Origin: Pseudomonas extremorientalis
GTDB taxonomy: Bacteria > Pseudomonadota > Gammaproteobacteria > Pseudomonadales > Pseudomonadaceae
Reading direction: 5' to 3'
Length of the DNA: 64,000 bases
Assembly: GCF_001870465.1 (NCBI RefSeq)
Contig: NZ_MDGK01000017.1
Coordinates: forward strand, 434,001 to 498,000
A program made the position numbers and the translations under genes. Positions 34,962 to 43,722 of the stretch are shown piece after piece (within the stretch, counting starts at the first letter, position 1; each line of letters opens with the position of its first letter). A model generated the notes under the pieces. The model had not been told where the DNA came from and did no database searches. It was given only the letters and a program-made list of their open reading frames with translations.

Positions 34962-35840
34962 ATGGCTGAAACGTCCCCCATCCGCTACAGCTTCGGCGGT
35001 GATGAACACCTGTTTGCCGAGGTCAGCGACAGCATGTCCCTGGAGGCTTTTTTCAAGGGCATGGCGGTGACCCGCGCGGTGGAGCGCCTGGCGCTGGAAG
35101 GCGTGCTGGATGTGTGCCTGGCCAACGCATCGTTCCAGATCCGCTTCGACCCCGACCGCATCGCGCCCCACGTATTGCTCGACGCGGTGCAGACCGCCGA
35201 AGCCCAGGCCGTGGCCGAACGCACGCTGCACACGCGCATCATCGAAATCCCGGTGCTGTACAACGACCCGTGGACCCATGAAACCCTCATGCGTTTTCGC
35301 GACCGCCACCAGGACCCCAGCGGCACCGACCTGGAATATGCTGCGCGCATCAATGGCCTGGCCGATGTCGACGCGTTTATCGCTGCCCACAGCGGTGCGC
35401 CGTGGTTTGTGTCGATGGTCGGGTTTGTCGCGGGCTTGCCGTTCATGTTCCAGATGGTCGAGCGCGAGCGGCAGTTGCAGGTGCCCAAGTACCTGCGCCC
35501 GCGCACCGACACGCCGAAACTCACCCTCGGCCATGGCGGCTGTTTTGGTTGCATCTACTCGGTGCGCGGTGCCGGCGGTTACCAGATGTTCGGCGTGACC
35601 CCGGCGCCGATCTATGACCCGGCGCAGCAGTTGGCCTACCTCAAGGAGCACATGGTGTTCTTCCGGCCTGGCGATATCGTGCAGTTCAAACCCATGGACC
35701 GTGACGCCTACGACCGAGCGGTGGCCGAGGTGGACGCAGGACGTTTCGACCTGCGTATCCGCCCGGTGGAATTTTCCCTCGACGCTTTTCTCGCCGACCC
35801 CATTGGCTACCCGAAAACCCTGCAGGAGGCGCTGGCATGA
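34962..35840 (+). CDS. pxpB: 5-oxoprolinase subunit B, long form
   Basis: The 292-aa product is a carboxyltransferase domain, subunit A/B type: RYSFGGDEHLFAEVSD, IIEIPVLYNDPW, VSMVGFVAGLPFMFQM and LGHGGCFGCIYSVRGAGGYQMFGVTPAPIYD. Usual PxpB proteins are about 220 aa; this one is some 70 residues longer, so it belongs to a longer subtype. The ATG at 34962 has an AAGAGG site. pxpC overlaps its stop by 4 bp. It converts 5-oxoproline with ATP in the complex. Confidence 0.87.
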   Translation: MAETSPIRYSFGGDEHLFAEVSDSMSLEAFFKGMAVTRAVERLALEGVLDVCLANASFQIRFDPDRIAPHVLLDAVQTAEAQAVAERTLHTRIIEIPVLYNDPWTHETLMRFRDRHQDPSGTDLEYAARINGLADVDAFIAAHSGAPWFVSMVGFVAGLPFMFQMVERERQLQVPKYLRPRTDTPKLTLGHGGCFGCIYSVRGAGGYQMFGVTPAPIYDPAQQLAYLKEHMVFFRPGDIVQFKPMDRDAYDRAVAEVDAGRFDLRIRPVEFSLDAFLADPIGYPKTLQEALA

Positions 35841-36811
35841 TCAAGGTCCTCAAACCCGGCCTCGCCACCTCCGTGCAAGACCTTGGCCGCGAAGGTTATT
35901 ACCACCTGGGCATCCCGCCGTCGGGTGCGTTGGATCAATACGCGTTGAGCGCGGCCAACCACCTGGTGGGCAACCCGGTGGGCGCAGCGGGTCTGGAATG
36001 CACATTGATCGGCCCTGAACTGCAGTTCCAACAGGATGCGCTGGTGGCCCTCAGCGGCGCCTTGATGTCGCCGCGCCTTGACGGTGAAGTGGTGCACCAG
36101 GACACCGCGTTCCAGGTGCGCGCCGGGCAGGTGTTGCGCTTTGAATTTCCCAAGGCGGGGGCGCGGACTTACCTCGCGGTGGCCGGTGGCATTGATGTGC
36201 CGCTGGTGCTCGGTAGCCGCTCGACCTACACCCTCGGCGCGCTTGGCGGCTTTCAGGGTCGGCGCTTGCAGGAAGGCGATGAATTGCCCATCGGTGAAGT
36301 CAGTGGCACGGGGCGCCCGGGCAACAGTCTGCCGATGGCGTTGCGTCGCTCAGTGGGCGGGGATATCACCCTGCGCGTGGTGCCGGGGCTGTATTACGAG
36401 CGCCTCACGGATGCGGCAAAAAGCAGCTTTTTCGCCGAGCCCTGGACCGTGGGTTCCGAAGCCGACCGCATCGGCTATCGCTTCAAGGGCGGCAGTGCGT
36501 TGATCTTCCAGCCACGGGAGCAGCCGTTTGGCGCGGGGTCGGACCCTTCGAACATCGTCGACAGTTGCTACCCGATCGGTTCGATCCAGGTGCCGGCTGG
36601 CTTGGAGCCGATTGTGTTGCACCGGGATGCGGTGTCGGGCGGTGGCTACGCGATGATCGGCACGGTGATCAGCGCCGACCTGGATTTGATCGGGCAGATG
36701 CAACCGAACCAGCGGGCCGGGTTTGTGGCGGTGACGCTGGAGCAGGCGTTGGAGGCGCGGCGTGTCTACAAGAAGCGGTTGAAGATAATGTCCGGGCTGT
36801 TCGCAGGATAA
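35837..36811 (+). CDS. pxpC: 5-oxoprolinase subunit C
   Basis: The 324-aa carboxyltransferase-domain protein (KipA/AHS2 family) starts IKVLKPGLATSVQDLGREGYYHLGIPPSGALDQYAL and has CTLIGPELQF and the C-terminal SNIVDSCYPIGSIQVPAGLEPIVLHRDAVSGGGYAMIGTVISADLDLIGQ. Both are standard for PxpC. It overlaps pxpB by 4 bp (ATGA), so the two are coupled. A REP doublet follows directly. Confidence 0.92.
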   Translation: MIKVLKPGLATSVQDLGREGYYHLGIPPSGALDQYALSAANHLVGNPVGAAGLECTLIGPELQFQQDALVALSGALMSPRLDGEVVHQDTAFQVRAGQVLRFEFPKAGARTYLAVAGGIDVPLVLGSRSTYTLGALGGFQGRRLQEGDELPIGEVSGTGRPGNSLPMALRRSVGGDITLRVVPGLYYERLTDAAKSSFFAEPWTVGSEADRIGYRFKGGSALIFQPREQPFGAGSDPSNIVDSCYPIGSIQVPAGLEPIVLHRDAVSGGGYAMIGTVISADLDLIGQMQPNQRAGFVAVTLEQALEARRVYKKRLKIMSGLFAG

Positions 36812-36814
36812 AAC

Positions 36815-36902
36815 TGCGGGAGGGGGCTTGCCCCGATAGCGGTGGACCAGCCAGCTTATCTATAGCTGACCCCCTGCAATCGGGGGCAAGCCCCCTCCCA
36901 CA
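36815..36902. repeat. REP doublet (REPIN)
   Basis: The left unit TGCGGGAGGGGGCTTGCCCC faces the right unit GGGGGCAAGCCCCCTCCCAC around about 40 bp. It fills the space between pxpC and the convergent phosphate-transporter gene. Confidence 0.87.
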
Positions 36903-36937
36903 TTTGGTTCTCTGTTCACTTTTGCTTTGGTTTTATG

Positions 36938-38554
36938 TCAGAAAAGTTGGGTGAACAGCCAGTAGAGGCTGCCGGAAAGCAGAATCGCCGCCGGCAACGT
37001 CAGCACCCACGCCATCGCCAAGTTGCGGATCGTGCGCATCTGCAACCCACCCCCGTTCGCCACCATGGTCCCCGCCACACCCGACGACAGCACATGGGTG
37101 GTCGACACCGGCAACCCATACATGTCTGCCGCGCCGATGGTCAGCATCGCTACCATCTCCGCCGAGGCGCCCTGTGCGTAAGTCAGGTGGGTCTTGCCGA
37201 TCTTCTCGCCCACGGTCACCACGATGCGCTTCCAGCCGACCATGGTGCCCAGGCCCAGGGCGATGGCCACGGCGATTTTCACCCACAACGGAATAAAGCG
37301 CGTGGAATTGTCGATCTGTTGCTTGAACAGTTGCAGCTTGCCCTGGGTGTCGGCGTCGAAGCTGCCGACCTTGCCCTTGTCCATCAGGCGAATGGTTTCG
37401 CTGGTCAGGTACATGTCGTTACGCACGTTGCCGACGGCTTCGGCAGGCACCTTGGCCAGGGAGCCATAACCTTTGACTTCATCACCGATCTGCCCGGCGA
37501 GGGCGGCGAGGGCGGGGACCAGTTCCGGGGTGGCTTCCTTGGTGCGCACGTAGGTGGAGAGGATCGGGCGCGGGTCACCGGTCAGCGCTTGTGGGGCACT
37601 TTTCACCAGGGCGACCTGGGTGACTTCGGCCACTGCCGCGAACTGCAGCGACTGCTCGGCCGGCATGGTGCGGTTCAGCGCGTACGCCATCGGCAAGGTG
37701 CCCACCAGGATCAGCATGATCAGGCCCATGCCTTTTTGCCCGTCGTTGGAGCCGTGGGCAAAGGACACGCCGGTGCAGGTGGCGATCAGCATGCCGCGGA
37801 TCCACCACGGTGGCGGGGTGTCGCCCTTGGGCGCCTTGTACAGCGCGCGGTTCTTGACGAAGGCGCGCAGGGCCAGCAACAGCATCGCCGCAAACGCGAA
37901 GCCGATCAGCGGCGACAGCAGCAAGGCGTAACCGATCTTGATCGCCTGGCTCCAGTCCACACCGCTGGTGCCGTCACGCCCGTGCATCAAGGCATTCGCC
38001 ACGCCCACGCCGATGATCGAACCGATCAGCGTGTGGGACGACGACGCCGGCAAGCCCAGCCACCAGGTGCCGAGGTTCCACAGGATCGCGGCGATCAGCA
38101 GGGCGAAGATCATCGCAAAGCCGGCGGAAGAACCCACCTGCAGAATCAGCTCGACCGGCAGCAACGCAATAATCCCGAACGCCACCGCGCCGCTCGAAAG
38201 CAGCACGCCGAGGAAGTTGAAAAAGCCCGACCACACCACCGCAAAATGCGGCGGCAGCGAGTTGGTGTAGATCACCGTCGCCACGGCGTTGGCGGTGTCG
38301 TGGAAGCCGTTGACGAACTCGAAACCCAAGGCGATCAACAGCGCCACACCCAGCAGCAGAAACGGCGTCCAGGTGGTGAGCTGGGCGCCCATTTCATGCA
38401 TGTCGTGCATCAGGCTGTAGGCGGTGAACAACAGGCCCATGGCGAGTACGGCGAAGAAGATGATCACCGTCACCAGGCCGGGTTTCTTGTCCAGCCTGGG
38501 CTTGGGCGCAGCGGGTGAGGCGTGGGTGGAGGCAGTCAGGGAAGGGGTGGCCAT
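36938..38554 (-). CDS. PiT family low-affinity inorganic phosphate transporter
   Basis: The 538-aa membrane protein has the PiT repeats: GFEFVNGFHDTANAVATVIYTNSL near residue 80 and FAHGSNDGQKGMGLIM and SAEMVAMLTIGAADMYGLPVSTTHVLSSGVAGTM further on. These are the two copies of the PHO4 signature with GxNDxAN-like and PVSTTHxL motifs. It moves phosphate, possibly as a metal-phosphate, by H+ symport. The start is the ATG at 38554. Confidence 0.92.
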   Translation of the reverse strand: MATPSLTASTHASPAAPKPRLDKKPGLVTVIIFFAVLAMGLLFTAYSLMHDMHEMGAQLTTWTPFLLLGVALLIALGFEFVNGFHDTANAVATVIYTNSLPPHFAVVWSGFFNFLGVLLSSGAVAFGIIALLPVELILQVGSSAGFAMIFALLIAAILWNLGTWWLGLPASSSHTLIGSIIGVGVANALMHGRDGTSGVDWSQAIKIGYALLLSPLIGFAFAAMLLLALRAFVKNRALYKAPKGDTPPPWWIRGMLIATCTGVSFAHGSNDGQKGMGLIMLILVGTLPMAYALNRTMPAEQSLQFAAVAEVTQVALVKSAPQALTGDPRPILSTYVRTKEATPELVPALAALAGQIGDEVKGYGSLAKVPAEAVGNVRNDMYLTSETIRLMDKGKVGSFDADTQGKLQLFKQQIDNSTRFIPLWVKIAVAIALGLGTMVGWKRIVVTVGEKIGKTHLTYAQGASAEMVAMLTIGAADMYGLPVSTTHVLSSGVAGTMVANGGGLQMRTIRNLAMAWVLTLPAAILLSGSLYWLFTQLF

Positions 38555-38680
38555 GCCGGGGCATCCAGTGTGGGGAGGATGTCGTTCATAGTCATTGCAG
38601 AATGTTACAGAGATGCTGCCGTAGGTCAGTGTTTGATGGAATTGGGATAGCCGCTGATCCTGTATACGCCGCAGAAACTA

Positions 38681-38769
38681 TGTGGGAGGGGGCTTGCCCC
38701 CGATTGCAGTGGGTCAGCTGAAGACAACCTGCCTGATCTACCGCTATCGGGGGCAAGCCCCCTCTCACA
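38681..38769. repeat. REP doublet (REPIN)
   Basis: TGTGGGAGGGGGCTTGCCCC faces GGGGGCAAGCCCCCTCTCAC (one base changed in the right unit) around about 40 bp. It lies between the phosphate-transporter start and the zntB end. Confidence 0.87.
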
Positions 38770-38787
38770 TGTCAACTGCGTTCCAGT

Positions 38788-39810
38788 TCAGTAGTCTTTG
38801 CGCTTCCTGAAGGCCCACCGCCCGGCAATCAAGGTAAAGGTCGCCACCAACGCCACCAGGATCCAGAAGCCTTCCGGGTCCTGCGAAAGCGGCACCCCCC
38901 CCACGTTCATGCCGAAAAAACCGGCGATGATGTTGATCGGCAACGCCAGCACCGTCACCACGGTGAGGGTGAACAGTGTGCGGTTGCTCTGCTCGTTGAG
39001 GTTGGCGGCGATCTCTTCCTGTAACAGCTTGATGCGTTCGCCCAGGGCCATCAGGTCGTTGATGATCAGCGCAAACTCCTCGGTGGATTTGCGCAGTTCT
39101 TTCACGTCCTCTTTTTGCAGCCATTGCGGCGGGCGGTTGAGCAGGCGCAGCAGCGAACCCGGTTCCAGCGCCAGCAGGCGTTGCAGGCGCACCAGCACCC
39201 GGCGTGCCGCCCCTAGTTCAGCGCGGTTGGTGGACAGCCGTGACGAGAGCAACTGGTCCTCGATATGGTCGACGCTGATGCTGGTCTTGCGCACGATCTG
39301 CGTCAGCACTTCACCCTGGTCACGCAGCAAGTGCACGAGCAAGGCCAGCGGTGAGCGGAAGCTTTCACCGGCTTTCACTGACGAGCGCAGCTTGTCCACC
39401 GAGTGCAGCGGTTGCAGGCGTGCGCTGATCAACAGGCGGCTGCGGGCGCACACCCACAGCGTGGAAATGTCCGACGAGACCATGCTGCTGAAGTTGAACA
39501 CCACGTCGTTGACCACCGCCAGCAAGGCCGAGTCAACATGTTCGATGCGGGTTGAGCGCGAACCTTCATGCAGGGCTTCGAAGAACTCTTCCGGCAGGTC
39601 CAGATGCGCCTGCATCCAGCGCTCGCATGCGGCGTGGGCCAGGTTCAGGTGCAGCCACAAAAACTCGTCCGGGTCGGCCGGCTGGCGCAAGGCCTGGAGG
39701 GCCGTGGCCGAATCGATCTGCTCGCCCTTTTCACCGGGGCGAAAACGGAAACCGTAAAGCAAGCCGAACAGGTCGGAATCCTGGTGGCTGTGGTCGATGC
39801 TGTGGTTCAT
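38788..39810 (-). CDS. zntB: Zinc transporter of the CorA/ZntB family
   Basis: The 340-aa product has a large N-terminal cytoplasmic domain (HLNLAHAACERWMQAHLDLPEEFFEAL) and two C-terminal membrane helices around the GMN motif (INIIAGFFGMNVGGVPL). The GMN motif and length fit ZntB, which mediates Zn2+ transport. A long helical stalk precedes the helices. The start is the ATG at 39810. Confidence 0.88.
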   Translation of the reverse strand: MNHSIDHSHQDSDLFGLLYGFRFRPGEKGEQIDSATALQALRQPADPDEFLWLHLNLAHAACERWMQAHLDLPEEFFEALHEGSRSTRIEHVDSALLAVVNDVVFNFSSMVSSDISTLWVCARSRLLISARLQPLHSVDKLRSSVKAGESFRSPLALLVHLLRDQGEVLTQIVRKTSISVDHIEDQLLSSRLSTNRAELGAARRVLVRLQRLLALEPGSLLRLLNRPPQWLQKEDVKELRKSTEEFALIINDLMALGERIKLLQEEIAANLNEQSNRTLFTLTVVTVLALPINIIAGFFGMNVGGVPLSQDPEGFWILVALVATFTLIAGRWAFRKRKDY

Positions 39811-40073
39811 GAGGGCTCGCAGGAAAAGCGCCTGTAGGAGATTTCACAGGTTCGCATGCGCGAATCATTGCAAGGGAATTTGACAGTTTTGTGACGGTTT
39901 TGGATTTATTTCGTTGCGGTGACATTTATTTGACCGCCTGTCAGGAACTGTTCAAGAGGCCTCTGGCCCGGCCGATTCAAGGTGTTAAGAACCGCTGTGG
40001 ATCGGCGGTGCTTTTGATGACAGGGAAGTCGCCGTGTGTATGCACCACTTCCTTGTATCGAGGCTTTTCCCCG

Positions 40074-41702
40074 ATGAATGTTTTGCGAACCTCCTTGAGA
40101 GCACAAATCCTGTCGCTGCTCGGTGGCAGCCTGTTGGCGATGCTGTTGATCGCCCTGGCCTGTTTCAACTTCCTGTCCAATGGGGTGCAGAGCTATCGAA
40201 GTTTGATCGATGGGCCGTTGCTGACCTCACAGTTGATTGACGAGGCCAACCTGCAATTCAAGGTGCAGGTGCAGGAATGGAAAAACGTCCTGTTGCGCGG
40301 CAAGCAGCCCCAGGACATGGAGAAATACTGGGGCCAGTTCCAGGAGCGCCAGCGCGATGTGCAGGGCATTCTCACTCGGCTGGTCACCCAGACCGGCAGC
40401 GACCCGAGCCTGAGTCGACGCATCGAAACCCTGCGTCAGACGCACGAGCAACTCGGTGTGGCTTACCAGAAAGGCCGCGATGCCTACGTGGCGGCGGGGG
40501 GCGATGCCACTGCGGGCGACACGGCGGTAAAGGGCGTGGACCGCGCCGCCAGCGAGCAGATGAGTGCGCTGGTCAGTGACCTGCGCGAACAAGGCAGCCA
40601 GCAATCCAAGGCCATCAGCGCCTACGCCGAGCGCACCGTGCTGGTGGGGTTGGCGATCATGTTGCTGTCCGGTGTGCTGATCGGCTTGTTCAGCCTGTGG
40701 TTGATCAACCGCAACCTGATCCTGCCGATCCGCAGCCTGATCGACTACGTGACGCAACTGAGCCACGGTCGGTTCGCCGAGCGCGTAGCCAGCCGTCGCC
40801 AGGATGAGTTGGGGCACTTGGCCGCCGCCGCAAATACCTTGCGCGACTTTCTTGCCGAAACCTTCAGCCGCTTGCAGCGCAGCGCCAGCGACCTGGTCGG
40901 CGCCAGCGGCGAGTTGAACGCCATCGCCGGGCAGATGGCCACGGGCACCCACGATCAATTCAACCGCACCGACCAAGTGGCCACGGCCATGACCGAAATG
41001 TCCGCCACCGCCCAGGAAGTCGCGCGCCATGCCGCCAGTGCTTCCCGTGCGGCCGACGAGGCGGACCATTCGGCGCGGGAAGGCGGTGAGGTGATGAGAG
41101 TCACCATTGCCACCATCGGCCAGATGCGCAACGAAATCCTCAATACCGGCACCATCATCCGCCGCCTCGAAACCGACAGCGTACGTATCGGCAAAGTGCT
41201 GGAAGTGATTCGTGGCATCGCCGAGCAGACCAATTTGCTGGCGCTCAACGCGGCGATTGAAGCTGCGCGCGCAGGCGAAGCCGGTCGTGGTTTTGCCGTG
41301 GTGGCTGATGAGGTGCGCAGCCTGGCGCAACGCACGGCGGCGTCGATCATCGAGATCAACGGGATTATCGAGGCGGTGCAGACCGGTGCGGTGGACGCGG
41401 CTGAAGCGATTGTGAGCGGCCAGTCATGCAGTGATGAGAGTGTGGAGAAGGTCACGCAAGCCGGCGCCATGCTGGCTCACATCACCCAGGCGGTGGAGGC
41501 GATTCGCGACATGAACCGTCAGATTGCCACGGCAGCGGAGGAGCAGACGTCGGTGGCCGAGGACATCTCGCGCAACATCACGCAGATCACCACGGTGGCG
41601 ACGGCCAACCTCGACAATGTGAAGCGCACCGAAGCGGCGAGCCATGACCTGCGTGGGTTATCGAGTGAGTTGAATGAGGTGACGGCGCGTCTGAGCGCCT
41701 GA
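40074..41702 (+). CDS. Methyl-accepting chemotaxis protein
   Basis: The 542-aa product has TM1 at about 13-33 ([21 protein letters not shown]), a periplasmic helical sensor domain of about 150 residues, TM2 ([21 protein letters not shown]), a HAMP domain and an MCP signalling domain with the tip [35 protein letters not shown]. The sensor looks like a four-helix bundle; the ligand is unknown. The start is the ATG at 40074, which begins TM1; the frame runs upstream without a good site. A strong terminator follows. Confidence 0.92.
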   Translation: MNVLRTSLRAQILSLLGGSLLAMLLIALACFNFLSNGVQSYRSLIDGPLLTSQLIDEANLQFKVQVQEWKNVLLRGKQPQDMEKYWGQFQERQRDVQGILTRLVTQTGSDPSLSRRIETLRQTHEQLGVAYQKGRDAYVAAGGDATAGDTAVKGVDRAASEQMSALVSDLREQGSQQSKAISAYAERTVLVGLAIMLLSGVLIGLFSLWLINRNLILPIRSLIDYVTQLSHGRFAERVASRRQDELGHLAAAANTLRDFLAETFSRLQRSASDLVGASGELNAIAGQMATGTHDQFNRTDQVATAMTEMSATAQEVARHAASASRAADEADHSAREGGEVMRVTIATIGQMRNEILNTGTIIRRLETDSVRIGKVLEVIRGIAEQTNLLALNAAIEAARAGEAGRGFAVVADEVRSLAQRTAASIIEINGIIEAVQTGAVDAAEAIVSGQSCSDESVEKVTQAGAMLAHITQAVEAIRDMNRQIATAAEEQTSVAEDISRNITQITTVATANLDNVKRTEAASHDLRGLSSELNEVTARLSA

Positions 41703-41710
41703 TCAGGCAC

Positions 41711-41741
41711 AAAAAAAGCCACCCGAGGGTGGCTTTTTTTT
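41711..41741. terminator. Bidirectional rho-independent terminator
   Basis: AAAAAAAGCCACCC, a GAGG loop and GGGTGGCTTTTTTTT-type arm form a stem with A-tract and T-tract on both sides. It ends both the transducer and the convergent PepSY gene. Confidence 0.92.
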
Positions 41742-41749
41742 AGTTCAAA

Positions 41750-42058
41750 TCAAGTATCGAGCTTGTCTTCCAGCACGGCGCCGGTCTTGGCGTCGAGCTT
41801 CACTTCAAACTTCTTGCCGGCGGTGTCGGTCAGTTCGACTTCGTAGACCAGCACGCCACTGTTGTTATGGTCCAGCTCGGTGTCGTTGAGGGTGGCGCCT
41901 GGGTGTTTGGCCAAGGCAGCCGCGTTGAGTTTTTCGAAAGGCATCACGGCGCCGGACTTGAGCAGGCCTTCAATGTGGTCGGGGCGAACATCCGCCTGGG
42001 CCAGGCTGGCGGTCAGGGTCAGGGCGGTAGCGGCGAACAGAGCGGTCAAGGTTTTCAT
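41750..42058 (-). CDS. PepSY domain periplasmic protein, 102 aa
   Basis: The 102-aa product has a signal peptide (MKTLTALFAATALTLTASLAQA) and a single PepSY domain (LNDTELDHNNSGVLVYEVELTDTAGKKFEVKLDAKTGAVLEDK). PepSY proteins of this size often inhibit or tune extracytoplasmic proteases or sensor kinases. The start is the ATG at 42058 with an AGGACAC site. A promoter region of about 155 bp separates it from the divergent gene at 42214. Confidence 0.88.
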   Translation of the reverse strand: MKTLTALFAATALTLTASLAQADVRPDHIEGLLKSGAVMPFEKLNAAALAKHPGATLNDTELDHNNSGVLVYEVELTDTAGKKFEVKLDAKTGAVLEDKLDT

Positions 42059-42213
42059 GGTGTGTGTCCTTCTTCGGTGAGCTGTTTAAGTGGCGCCAGA
42101 TTAACCAGCGCAACTTAATTCACCCTTAATTAATTCAAACAGTTGCGCAGTTTGTTCAATCCACCAGACGCGGGGGATTTCATGCTGGAGGCTCACTTGA
42201 GGGGAGACTCGGC

Positions 42214-43077
42214 ATGAAACGGTTAGTGAGTTGCATCTACGCGCCTGTATTTCTGTTCGGCTTTATCGGCTGCGGGTTTTGGCAGCCGCACGCGCTGATT
42301 CTGCTGTTCGTGATCGCGGTTGCAGTGTCATTCCTGGCAGAGCAGTGGCTGCCCTATGAACCGCAGTGGAATTGCAGCCTGGGCGATCGGCGCCGCGACA
42401 CCGTGCACGCGCTGGTCAACGAAAGCCTGAATGCCCTGGGGTTGTTGATCCTGCCGGGGCTTACTGCGTTGTTCGCGTTTGAAGGTCTCTGGCCGCGCGG
42501 TTGGCCGCTGTGGCAGCAACTGCTGATGGCCATTGTGCTGGCTGATGCCGGTATCACCTTGATGCATTACGCCAGCCACCGCATTGCGCCGCTGTGGCGT
42601 TTGCATGCGGTGCATCACAGTGTGCAGCGCCTTTACGGTTTCAACGGTTTGATGAAGCACCCCTTGCACCAGATGCTGGAAGCCACGGCCGGGTTGCTGC
42701 CGTTGATCCTGCTGGGCATTCCCCTGGACGTGGCGCAGTTGCTGGCACTCGCGATTGCCCTGCAGTTGCTGTTGCAGCATTCCAATGTGGACATGCGCCT
42801 GGGGCCTTTGCGCTGGGTGTTCGCCTGGGCGCCGGTGCATCGGTTTCACCATATGAAATATGGGCACGCCGGGGATGTGAATTTCGGGCTGTTCTTTAAT
42901 CTGTGGGACTGGCTGCTGGGTACTGCGTTTTACCGCGAGGGGTATCGCATGGGGGCGGGTGATCTGGGGATTGGCAGTCGGCCGGATTTCCCGGTGGGCT
43001 ACGGGGCGCAGTTGCGTGATCCGTTCAGGCCGGTTGCCTTGAGCAAGGAGCCGTCCCTGCCGGACGAATTACGTTAA
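42214..43077 (+). CDS. Sterol desaturase/fatty acid hydroxylase family protein
   Basis: The 287-aa integral membrane di-iron protein has its histidine cluster as MHYASHRIAPLWRLHAVHHS, then GLMKHPLHQ and VHRFHHMKYGH. The motifs fit the ERG3/FA hydroxylase superfamily (PF04116). Several hydrophobic helices precede them. The substrate could be a lipid or carotenoid-like compound; I cannot say which. The ATG at 42214 has a GGGGAG site. It is divergent from the PepSY gene. Confidence 0.87.
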   Translation: MKRLVSCIYAPVFLFGFIGCGFWQPHALILLFVIAVAVSFLAEQWLPYEPQWNCSLGDRRRDTVHALVNESLNALGLLILPGLTALFAFEGLWPRGWPLWQQLLMAIVLADAGITLMHYASHRIAPLWRLHAVHHSVQRLYGFNGLMKHPLHQMLEATAGLLPLILLGIPLDVAQLLALAIALQLLLQHSNVDMRLGPLRWVFAWAPVHRFHHMKYGHAGDVNFGLFFNLWDWLLGTAFYREGYRMGAGDLGIGSRPDFPVGYGAQLRDPFRPVALSKEPSLPDELR

Positions 43078-43722
43078 CAGTTCAACGTCCAGCTGGCGCA
43101 ATGACGCAGCTGCCGTGACCCCAAACAACTGCTTCATGGTCCGTGAGCAATGTGCTGAGTCGGCAAAGCCGGCACCGTGAGCGGCATCGGTCAGCGTGCC
43201 ACCGGCGAGGGCCAGTTGCAGGGCGATGCGCAGCCGTCGCCACAGCACCAGGCGACGCACGGGCAGACCGAGTTGATGGGCGAACAGCCGCTCCAGTTGG
43301 CTCAAGGACAGGTGCGCGGCCTGGGCCAGGGCCTGGGCTGAGACCTTGCCGATGAGTTGTTGATCCAGTGCGGCCAGCGCCCGTTCCAGGCGTGAGTCCT
43401 CCAGGCTGCGTCGGGGGAGTTGATGCAGTGCATCCAGGTACAGGTCTGTGTCCAGCAACGGGGCGATATCAAACACCGCCGGTTCGGCGTACAGCACCGT
43501 GACTTCACCTTGAGCGTCAAGAATGGCGTGGGTTTGACGCGAAGGGATAAACAGGCGATGGGCCGTGGTGATTTGGCCATCGAGGCTGACCGTGAACGGT
43601 GAGCCTTTGGAGACCATCAACTGATGGGCGTAGTGCGCATGGGGCGCTGTGCGCCCCAGCTCGCCGACGATCAGGCCATAGTCACGCCCCAACCACAGGC
43701 GGCCTGACCATTCGGCCGTCAC
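43069..43722 (-). CDS. AraC family transcriptional regulator
   Basis: The 217-aa product has an N-terminal cupin-like domain (HAHYAHQLMVSKGSPFTVSLDGQ, HRLFIPSRQTHAIL) and the AraC double helix-turn-helix (LAQAAHLSLSQLERLFAHQLGLPVRRLVLWRRLRIALQLALAGGTLTDAAHGAGFADSAHCSRTMKQLFGV). It starts at a GTG immediately after the glpQ stop codon, so it is translated from the glpQ transcript, which suggests regulation of, or by, that gene. Confidence 0.87.
   Translation of the reverse strand: MTAEWSGRLWLGRDYGLIVGELGRTAPHAHYAHQLMVSKGSPFTVSLDGQITTAHRLFIPSRQTHAILDAQGEVTVLYAEPAVFDIAPLLDTDLYLDALHQLPRRSLEDSRLERALAALDQQLIGKVSAQALAQAAHLSLSQLERLFAHQLGLPVRRLVLWRRLRIALQLALAGGTLTDAAHGAGFADSAHCSRTMKQLFGVTAAASLRQLDVELLT

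Noticed and set aside
36935..38518. 527-codon rightward frame opposite the phosphate transporter
   Set aside because: Low-complexity His/Gln/Arg-rich product; the opposite strand encodes a clear PiT transporter.
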